Source: Methylococcaceae bacterium (GTDB lineage Bacteria; Pseudomonadota; Gammaproteobacteria; Methylococcales; Methylomonadaceae). Taken from it: DNA of 8,548 nt. The stretch's first letter is position 1. Each line of letters opens with the position of its first letter. The stretch spans positions 1 through 8,548 of the forward strand of contig WTBX01000297.1 in the NCBI GenBank assembly GCA_013138855.1. Direction: 5' to 3'. A model generated the notes under the pieces. It made no database searches and was not told where the DNA came from. It worked only from the letters and a program-made list of their open reading frames with translations. The translations under genes and the position numbers were made by a program. Of this stretch, positions 1-4,893 are shown piece by piece.

Positions 1-163
1 AATATAGTTTACAATATCCCCCTTAGCGTTTACTTAGATTATAAAACCTTAATTCTTTAACGCTAGCTATAAATATAGTTTAAATTGAAACTGTATTGTC
101 TAATTAATAAGTGATCTTTTTGCGTGACTTTCAACAAGCGTTTCGCATATTAGTCACCCATAT

Positions 164-167
164 GGAG
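164..167 (+). promoter_or_regulatory. Shine-Dalgarno site deciding a TTG start
   Basis: GGAG lies 10 bases before the TTG at 178-180. The same frame is closed by a TAG at 151-153 and has no ATG or GTG between that stop and the TTG. The ATG at 162-164 is in another frame and is followed after one codon by TAA. The TTG is therefore the only start that keeps the hydrophobic N-terminus of the downstream gene. I see no convincing sigma70 promoter in 1-163; a TTGAAA at 85-90 has no well-spaced -10 box. Confidence 0.6.
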
Positions 168-177
168 TAAAACTAAG

Positions 178-837
178 TTGTTACCTTTTCAATCCATTTT
201 TTTATCAATTATTTTCTCGGTTATCTTCAGCTACTTGCTTATCTCAGTATTTGAAAACCTCATCCATAAATATTTTATGCATAAAAAGAAATTTCCAGAG
301 AGCATATACAATCGGATGCCTTATCTTCTGGAAGTTTTTGAATCCCACGCCGTTCGTCACCATGCAAAATGGTATCGTAAATTTGATTATGAACCTGACC
401 CTGTTGGTCGAGAAGAAAATTTAGAAATTCTGATGGTCGATATTTTTGCCATGCTTCTTGTGACCATGCCAGCATGGGCAACATTGATGTGGTTTAGTCT
501 ATTGGGCGGGATTATTTTTATTGGCGTATTTTTTGTGCATCGTTTCTTATGGAACACCATCCATAAACAAATGCACATTCCCGAAGATGTTATCTTTCGT
601 AACTGGAAAAGCTATCGTTTTCTTGCAAGACATCATTTTCTTCATCATCAAGACACGGATAAGAATTTTAATGTCGTATTTCCACTTACCGATACCCTTT
701 TTGGAACGGTAGGAAAAGCAGAGTTGGGGGATATTCGAGAAATGCTTAGGTTGGGCTACTTGCTACCACGTTCAACACGGATACAAAATAAATTTCAAGC
801 ACAAGGGATTCCTGTACTTGGTGCAAATCACCCATAA
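178..837 (+). CDS. Fatty acid hydroxylase / sterol desaturase family membrane protein
   Basis: Predicted integral-membrane di-iron oxygenase of the fatty acid hydroxylase (sterol desaturase) superfamily, 219 residues. The eight-histidine pattern that binds the two irons is visible: HX4H at 30-35, HX3HH at 57-62, HX3H at 129-133 and HHX2HH at 152-157, followed by the conserved stretch NVVFPLTDTLFGT at 165-177. Hydrophobic segments at about 4-28 and 85-121 should anchor it in the inner membrane with the histidines on the cytoplasmic side. The family hydroxylates or desaturates lipid-like substrates (fatty acyl chains, sterols, carotenoids). The E-N-L-I-H-K-Y-F-M-H start of the motif also recalls beta-carotene hydroxylase, but nothing in the neighbourhood points to a substrate. 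It starts with TTG, supported by GGAG 10 bases upstream. It stands alone on the plus strand and is convergent with the next gene. Family assignment is firm; the substrate is unknown. Confidence 0.88.
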   Translation: MLPFQSIFLSIIFSVIFSYLLISVFENLIHKYFMHKKKFPESIYNRMPYLLEVFESHAVRHHAKWYRKFDYEPDPVGREENLEILMVDIFAMLLVTMPAWATLMWFSLLGGIIFIGVFFVHRFLWNTIHKQMHIPEDVIFRNWKSYRFLARHHFLHHQDTDKNFNVVFPLTDTLFGTVGKAELGDIREMLRLGYLLPRSTRIQNKFQAQGIPVLGANHP

Positions 838-849
838 AATAATAATAAA

Positions 850-876
850 AAGCGCGAGCAATATTTGCTCGCGCTT
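850..876. terminator. Bidirectional rho-independent terminator between convergent genes
   Basis: A perfect 12-base-pair stem (850-861 with 865-876, core AAGCGCGAGCAA) closes a 3-base loop. A-rich sequence lies on the left (840-849) and a T-containing stretch on the right. Read from the minus strand, the stem is followed by TTTTATTATTATT, a good U-tract. Read from the plus strand the tail (GCTTCTATTTAATT) is weaker. Its position, 13 bases after the hydroxylase stop and 17 after the stop of the convergent zinc-ribbon gene, fits shared termination. Confidence 0.8.
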
Positions 877-892
877 GCTTCTATTTAATTAT

Positions 893-1234
893 CTATACTT
901 TTTTCACAAACTTCGATTTCAACTTCATCGCTCCAATCCCATCAATTTTACAATCAATGTCATGGTCGCCATCGACAAGACGAATATTTTTAACTTTTGT
1001 TCCCACTTTTACCACTGATGAAGAACCTTTGACTTTTAAATCTTTAATAACAGTCACCGTATCGCCATCATTCAAAACATTGCCGTTAGAATCCTTAATA
1101 ACAGCATCCTCTTCTGAATCCTCAGGCACTTCATCCTTAGCCCATTCATGTGCGCATTCTGGGCAAACATACATATTTCCATCTTCATAAGTATATTCAG
1201 ACCCACATTTAGAACACTTTGGTAAATCGCTCAT
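893..1234 (-). CDS. yjdM: Zinc ribbon domain-containing protein YjdM (PhnA family)
   Basis: A 113-residue protein matching the YjdM/PhnA family over its whole length; the E. coli protein is about the same size. The N-terminus is a zinc ribbon with C7-X2-C10 and C24-X2-C27. An acidic linker (about 30-45) leads to a small beta-rich domain (46-113) with the family's KDSNGN, GDTV and IKDLKVKGSS segments and a lysine-rich C-terminus. The older name, alkylphosphonate utilization protein PhnA, comes from its map position in E. coli. The family is not required for phosphonate breakdown, and no phosphonate genes lie nearby here. It is not the unrelated phosphonoacetate hydrolase also called PhnA. The role is probably a cytoplasmic zinc protein of unknown function. 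The start is supported by AGGA (1240-1243 on the plus strand) 5 bases upstream and an extended -10 promoter just beyond. Confidence 0.93.
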   Translation of the reverse strand: MSDLPKCSKCGSEYTYEDGNMYVCPECAHEWAKDEVPEDSEEDAVIKDSNGNVLNDGDTVTVIKDLKVKGSSSVVKVGTKVKNIRLVDGDHDIDCKIDGIGAMKLKSKFVKKV

Positions 1235-1264
1235 TTTAATCCTACATCTTGTTTAATTTGGCTG

Positions 1265-1273
1265 ATTATATCA
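1265..1273 (-). promoter_or_regulatory. Extended -10 promoter for the YjdM gene
   Basis: On the minus strand this reads TGATATAAT, a perfect TATAAT with the TGn extension. There is no recognisable -35 box at the usual distance, as is common for extended -10 promoters. Transcription would start near 1258, giving a leader of about 24 bases that contains the AGGA ribosome site. Confidence 0.6.
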
Positions 1274-1309
1274 GATGAAAAAATATAGTTTTTTAGTATC
1301 TACTTTAAA

Positions 1310-1349
1310 TTTCAGGGTATTGGAAACGCGACTTCTAGTCGCGCACGAG
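1310..1349 (+). repeat. Dispersed CGCGACT hairpin repeat, copy 1
   Basis: The unit begins TTTCAGGGTA, contains the hairpin CGCGACT-TCT-AGTCGCG (1327-1343) and ends GCACGAG. The second copy at 8409-8449 has the same ends, the same hairpin stem with loop TTT instead of TCT, and one extra base. The substitution in the loop and the conserved stem are typical of REP-like extragenic palindromes. Confidence 0.75.
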
Positions 1350-1395
1350 TCATACTTATTCAAAAACACACTGCGCGACTAGAAGTCGCGTTTCC
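1322..1395. repeat. Large nested inverted repeat with 24-base arms
   Basis: The left arm 1322-1345 and right arm 1372-1395 are perfect reverse complements over 24 bases, separated by 26 bases. Each arm contains its own 7-base-pair hairpin (CGCGACT / AGTCGCG). The element can therefore form either one long stem or two small hairpins, as in a paired REP (BIME-like) unit. It lies between the two minus-strand genes ending at 1507 and starting at 1234. Confidence 0.8.
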
Positions 1396-1449
1396 GTTAT
1401 TATGCTTTTCCCTGTTTTTTGTGTGATTTTTTAAGCGGAGCAGCTGTAC

Positions 1450-1485
1450 TCAGACCTCCGAGGTTTTTAAAACCTCGGAGGTCTA
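1450..1485. repeat. GACCTCCGAGG palindrome, copy 1
   Basis: A 33-base near-perfect palindrome (arms 1452-1467 and 1469-1484, AGACCTCCGAGG plus four T) centred on one T. The 36-base stretch 1450-1485 is repeated identically and in the same orientation at 8368-8403. It lies 22 bases after the stop of the alpha/beta hydrolase and may also end that transcript, although no U-tract follows on that strand. Confidence 0.85.
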
Positions 1486-1506
1486 GCATCTCTTTTTTAT
1501 CCCGCC

Positions 1507-2190
1507 TTAAGTTAGTAAGCCTAAACCATTAATCCATTGCACACTCGTTGTTATCAATTCTTCAAAAACCTCATCTTCACTACGTTTTAATCTTTTCAAT
1601 ACTTTAAAAGAATGATCGCCACCTTCGATGATATGCAAATGGGGTACTGGGTTTAAGTTTTTCAAAAGGGGCTTCAAAATTTCCAATTTACATAGACTAT
1701 CGCGAGTTCCCTGAAAAAATAGCATCGGTGCTGGGACGTTTTGTAAATGCTCAAAACGCGGCTTGTCAGCTTTAGCAGGTGCATGTAGCGGGTAGCCGTA
1801 TAAAATAACCCCGCCTAATTCTTGTGGTTGTGCGGCAATCATTGAAGCATAGCGTCCACCCATGCTTTTGCCTGAAATAAATAATTGGTTTCGATTTAAA
1901 GCTGTTTTTTCTAAAACCGTGTCAATAACCGCATTCCATGTGGATTCTAAGACTTTTGCTCTATCGGGAACTTTACGTCCTTGTTCCGTATAAGGAAAAT
2001 TAAATTTAACCGTTAATATCCCCTTTTCTGCAATACCTTCATGCAATCGGCAGATAAAGTCGGAGGACATATCTTTTCCTGCACCATGCGCAATTATTAA
2101 GGCGGCGTGATAGTTTTCTGGAATCAAAGAGATAGCGGAGACTTCGCCTTTTTCTGGCACGGAAATTGAATATTTTTCTGTTATTATCAT
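1507..2190 (-). CDS. Alpha/beta hydrolase (dienelactone hydrolase / KANL3-Tex30-like)
   Basis: A 227-residue cytoplasmic serine hydrolase with a compact alpha/beta fold. The visible signature has HGAG at 35-38 (oxyanion side of the fold), the nucleophile elbow GKSMGG at 107-112 with Ser109, GTRDSL at 161-166 with the likely acid Asp164, and GGDHSF at 190-195 with the likely catalytic His193. Length and motif spacing fit the small hydrolases annotated as dienelactone hydrolase family or KANL3/Tex30-like. No signal peptide is seen. The substrate is unknown. The ATG at 2188-2190 has no clear Shine-Dalgarno site. The divergent tRNA-Asp promoter begins only 9 bases upstream, so this gene either has a very short leader or is transcribed from within the tRNA promoter region. 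No other gene joins it in an operon. Confidence 0.87.
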   Translation of the reverse strand: MIITEKYSISVPEKGEVSAISLIPENYHAALIIAHGAGKDMSSDFICRLHEGIAEKGILTVKFNFPYTEQGRKVPDRAKVLESTWNAVIDTVLEKTALNRNQLFISGKSMGGRYASMIAAQPQELGGVILYGYPLHAPAKADKPRFEHLQNVPAPMLFFQGTRDSLCKLEILKPLLKNLNPVPHLHIIEGGDHSFKVLKRLKRSEDEVFEELITTSVQWINGLGLLT

Positions 2191-2199
2191 AAATTAAAC

Positions 2200-2228
2200 T
2201 TGACGGCTTGGGTGGATGTTCTTAGAAT
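2200..2228 (+). promoter_or_regulatory. Sigma70 promoter of tRNA-Asp
   Basis: -35 TTGACG (2200-2205), 17-base spacer, -10 TAGAAT (2223-2228). The following ACGCGCTC is a G+C-rich discriminator of the kind found at stable-RNA promoters under stringent (ppGpp) control. Transcription should start near 2235, about 13 bases before the mature tRNA. Confidence 0.8.
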
Positions 2229-2247
2229 ACGCGCTCTTTACCGCTGC

Positions 2248-2324
2248 GGAGTGGTAGTTCAGTTGGTTAGAATATCGGCCTGTCACGCCGAGGGTCGCGG
2301 GTTCGAGTCCCGTCCACTCCGCCA
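2248..2324 (+). tRNA. tRNA-Asp (GTC)
   Basis: A 77-base gene folding into a complete cloverleaf. The acceptor stem GGAGTGG (2248-2254) pairs with CCACTCC (2314-2320), followed by discriminator G and an encoded CCA (2322-2324). The anticodon stem TCGGC (2275-2279) pairs with GCCGA (2287-2291), and the loop CTGTCAC carries anticodon GTC at 2282-2284. The T arm carries GGTTCGAGTCC. The sequence closely resembles enterobacterial tRNA-Asp. It is monocistronic in this window. Confidence 0.97.
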
Positions 2325-2328
2325 CGTT

Positions 2329-2352
2329 AAACTCTATGTTCTTTAGAGTTTT
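2329..2352 (+). terminator. Weak hairpin terminator after tRNA-Asp
   Basis: AAACTCTA (2329-2336) pairs with TAGAGTTT (2344-2351) around a 7-base loop, with TTTT at 2349-2352 right after the G of the stem. The stem is AT-rich and only 8 base pairs long, so efficiency is uncertain, but it sits 5 bases past the tRNA CCA where a terminator is expected. Confidence 0.5.
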
Positions 2353-2422
2353 CAAAATCTTTATCTTTTTTCAAAATTAATCTTAGCTGTCTGCCTAATA
2401 GTTTTAACAACACAACTATAGA

Positions 2423-3403
2423 TTAATAATTAATCCATAATTCATATTCTTCAAAGTAATCAAATGATTGGTATATTTTAATTTGATTAGGCCAACGGTA
2501 TTCTGTTGCGCGTAACTGTGGATTATAAATCGCGGTGTATAAAGTTCCAAATCCTTGCTCATAATTGGACGTGAATAGCGGGCTGAATTCAAATGAATTG
2601 ACAAAGGATTCAATGCTAATTAAGGGATCGAAAAGTTTATCAAGGATAAATTGTTCACGCTCGTAAGAATTTGAAAACATCGCATAATTAGTCAGTGCAA
2701 AATCCCCTTGATGATTTACCGAAAAAGGCTTGTAGGTGATGTTTGGTCGGGTGAAGGGTGATAATTCGACATTGCGTACTTGACCATAAGCATCGAGTAG
2801 GATGATGTTGTAAGCCATATGCGCGGGAACACGGCATAGCACCTTGACCGCTTCATCGACTGTGGTACAAAATTCTAAAATATAGCGTAAGATAATCGGC
2901 ATTCCAAAGCCTTCGGTCACTACGCCTTTTCCGCCAAAGGAAAGCGATACCGAAAGTCCATGCTCGTTCATACCATCCAAAACTCCCCATAAACAATCTG
3001 TAGAGGCAATGACTTGAGTATCATGCCAACAGCTTTTCATAATCCGCCCCTCGCAATAATCGGGCGCGTAATCATAGTTACGCACTAATATCGGTGAGTA
3101 ACGCGACCAGACCGCTTGCGTACACCCCGCTAAGTACGGTGCGGGGCAATAAAAACTTAATAACCGCGCATCATTAGCATCAGCCCCTGTAATGTCGATT
3201 AAATGTTCCCATAAGGGAATAAATTCAGGCATATAGGTTTGTAAAGCTTCTCGACATTCTAATAAACTAGGACGTTTAAGCTCTCCTTCGCTGGCGAACC
3301 AGTTACGATAACTGGGCATAGCGGCATGATAGTGAGCAAGCCATTTTTCCTCAGGGTAGTTCTCATCAACTGATTGAAATCGTTTGGGGGCAGCTATATT
3401 CAT
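2423..3403 (-). CDS. C45 family autoproteolytic acyltransferase/hydrolase
   Basis: A 326-residue Ntn-hydrolase of the peptidase C45 family (acyl-CoA:6-aminopenicillanic acid acyltransferase-like). Members cut themselves before a cysteine that becomes the N-terminal nucleophile, then hydrolyse or transfer linear amides. Here the predicted cut is Gly93|Cys94 (LAGCTQ), leaving a 93-residue alpha-helical part and a 233-residue catalytic part. Family hallmarks downstream are the R-N-Y-D-Y stretch at 108-112 and the W-G-V-L-D-G-M-N-E-H-G-L stretch. No signal peptide is seen, so it should act in the cytoplasm. It is the last gene of the four-gene operon. Its ATG overlaps the stop of the ATP-grasp gene (ATGA, 3403-3400), implying translational coupling. 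Relatives include beta-alanyl-amine hydrolases (Tan of insects) and penicillin acyltransferase. The partner gene suggests an amide substrate made by the ATP-grasp ligase, but this is inference. Confidence 0.85.
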   Translation of the reverse strand: MNIAAPKRFQSVDENYPEEKWLAHYHAAMPSYRNWFASEGELKRPSLLECREALQTYMPEFIPLWEHLIDITGADANDARLLSFYCPAPYLAGCTQAVWSRYSPILVRNYDYAPDYCEGRIMKSCWHDTQVIASTDCLWGVLDGMNEHGLSVSLSFGGKGVVTEGFGMPIILRYILEFCTTVDEAVKVLCRVPAHMAYNIILLDAYGQVRNVELSPFTRPNITYKPFSVNHQGDFALTNYAMFSNSYEREQFILDKLFDPLISIESFVNSFEFSPLFTSNYEQGFGTLYTAIYNPQLRATEYRWPNQIKIYQSFDYFEEYELWINY

Positions 3404-4881
3404 TCGTCCTTTTCACCTTTAATATTAATAGGGTTATAGGTCTGCTCAACTAAAGAGCGTTCTTCTTGATTAAGATGGCGAAACTTGAAACACGCTTTGA
3501 GTGCATCACTCCATTGCTGTCCATTTTCATTTAATTTACCCTCTGTATTCGCTATTTTTTGATTTAAAAATAAAATAGCTAAATCGTTACCCTTGTAAGC
3601 ATATTCACCTTTATCGCTAATGCGTAAGATATACGCTTCATTTTCCCCTAATGCTTCACGGCGATTAGTGCTTGCTTGCTTTAGTTGTAAATCACCTTCT
3701 GCTGTCAACTTATAAACACCAGAGACAGGAGCTTCCGTGATAATTTTCAATGGCTCTTCGGTGTATTTCATAATCATCTGCGCCGCTGTGCCTTCTGCTC
3801 CATTTTTCAGCATAGCTTGATTAAATGCATGAACATCAAAATTTAGCTCAACATTAGTGTCATATTCCAGCAAATGAAATAAGAATAATGGCAGATTTTT
3901 CATGCTAAATTCAGACAAATTCGTCATTGCACTAATGCCTGTAATTCGTGCATTGAGTTCGCCTAAATACACTTCTTCCGTGTCTCTATCAATTAAATAA
4001 TCTAATTCAAAATAACCTCGATAACCGCGTTGATATAGGATTTCACCAATAGCTTCAGATTTTTCTAATACTTGGCTGCGAATGTCTGGAGAAAATGCCG
4101 CTTCATAAAGTTCATTCCCACACCAGCCACCTGCATAAGGGGTTAAATGCGAATCACCAATAATTTCTGTTAACAATGGAGCGACAAAAGTTCCCCAACG
4201 GGTTGTGCAGGCTTCTATTGCCGTTCCCCTACAATTAATCCAGCGCATTATTTTAACTTTTTCTTCACGCTCTATTTTTTTAGCAACTTTTTTATAATCA
4301 TCTTCATTAGTGATGAAAAAGGTGGTTTTTCCAGAATCACCATAAGGCGTTTGTATCACCCATCGCTCACCTAATTCAGCCTCATTAGCGACGTTTAAAA
4401 GTGTTTCATAGCCATCAATTTTAGCAAGTGCATTCGGGACGCTAGCGACATTGGCTTGATTGCCTATTTCTGTGGTAACTATTTTGCTGTCAATTTCTTT
4501 AACTAATTTATTTTTAGGTAAAATAATCTCAATATTTAAAGATTCACAAATAGCCTCTAATCGCTCATCAAAAAATAAAAAAATCGCTCGCGCTGTGTTT
4601 TTTTCCGCATCAAACAAGGCTTTAGCTTGCGGACTGTTAATAAGATAATGATTAATATCTTCGATGCCTGCAAAAATTTGAGTATGGTCATTTTCAACCA
4701 TTAAAACCTGCGGGTGTTGATTGTCGTAACAATCTATTAGATTAATATTGCGCCAATTTTTAACCCAATCGTGCATACCCATTAAGTTAAAATTGCTGGC
4801 ACTCATAAAATAATAAGGCACATCATTAGCGGCGAAATACTGTTTAATCTCAGCGATTGAATTTAATATATGTTTACTCAT
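3400..4881 (-). CDS. ATP-grasp domain carboxylate-amine ligase (annotated in relatives as biotin carboxylase-like)
   Basis: An ATP-grasp enzyme of 493 residues counted from the ATG at 4881. A TTG two codons upstream (4887) is possible, but neither start has a clear ribosome site. The gene lies 12 bases after the decarboxylase stop, so coupling may serve instead. Order: pre-ATP-grasp domain (about 1-155), ATP-grasp core with the ATP-binding loop TPYGDSGKTTF (Lys185), and the metal-binding residues Glu292 (FELDYL), Glu308 and Asn310 (GELNARITG). A C-terminal domain of about 150 residues follows. There is no biotin-attachment partner and the protein is divergent from true biotin carboxylases. 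The family as a whole forms an acyl phosphate and couples it to an amine or thiol. Placement between an amino acid decarboxylase and an amide hydrolase suggests peptide-like or amide bond formation with an amine product. The ATP-grasp call is firm; the substrate is unknown. Confidence 0.85.
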   Translation of the reverse strand: MSKHILNSIAEIKQYFAANDVPYYFMSASNFNLMGMHDWVKNWRNINLIDCYDNQHPQVLMVENDHTQIFAGIEDINHYLINSPQAKALFDAEKNTARAIFLFFDERLEAICESLNIEIILPKNKLVKEIDSKIVTTEIGNQANVASVPNALAKIDGYETLLNVANEAELGERWVIQTPYGDSGKTTFFITNEDDYKKVAKKIEREEKVKIMRWINCRGTAIEACTTRWGTFVAPLLTEIIGDSHLTPYAGGWCGNELYEAAFSPDIRSQVLEKSEAIGEILYQRGYRGYFELDYLIDRDTEEVYLGELNARITGISAMTNLSEFSMKNLPLFLFHLLEYDTNVELNFDVHAFNQAMLKNGAEGTAAQMIMKYTEEPLKIITEAPVSGVYKLTAEGDLQLKQASTNRREALGENEAYILRISDKGEYAYKGNDLAILFLNQKIANTEGKLNENGQQWSDALKACFKFRHLNQEERSLVEQTYNPINIKGEKDE

Positions 4882-4893
4882 TTTCAATAATTA

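Noticed and set aside
957..1190. Plus-strand open frame opposite the YjdM gene
   Set aside because: It is serine/threonine-rich, has no ribosome site and is the antisense shadow of a well-conserved gene. The same applies to open frames at 275-578, 2416-2613, 4460-4648, 5917-6159 and 6636-6842.
893..1234. Phosphonoacetate hydrolase PhnA
   Set aside because: Shared name only. The zinc ribbon and 113-residue length match YjdM, not the much larger metal-dependent hydrolase.
1..1291. AATATAGTTTA direct repeats at 1-11 and 72-82 with a shorter match (AATATAGTTT) at 1282-1291
   Set aside because: Short and A/T-only apart from one G. In an AT-rich background they are plausibly chance, and their positions do not match any promoter.
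1310..1485. CRISPR array
   Set aside because: The repeats are palindromes of different kinds without regular spacing or unique spacers of constant size, and no cas gene is present.
2248..2422. tRNA-Asp as the attachment site of a genomic island holding the operon
   Set aside because: No integrase lies nearby and I see no second copy of the tRNA 3' end in the window. A copy outside the window cannot be excluded.
3400..4881. True biotin carboxylase (acetyl-CoA carboxylase subunit)
   Set aside because: There is no biotin carboxyl carrier protein gene nearby, and the context and divergent N-terminus fit a general ATP-grasp ligase better.
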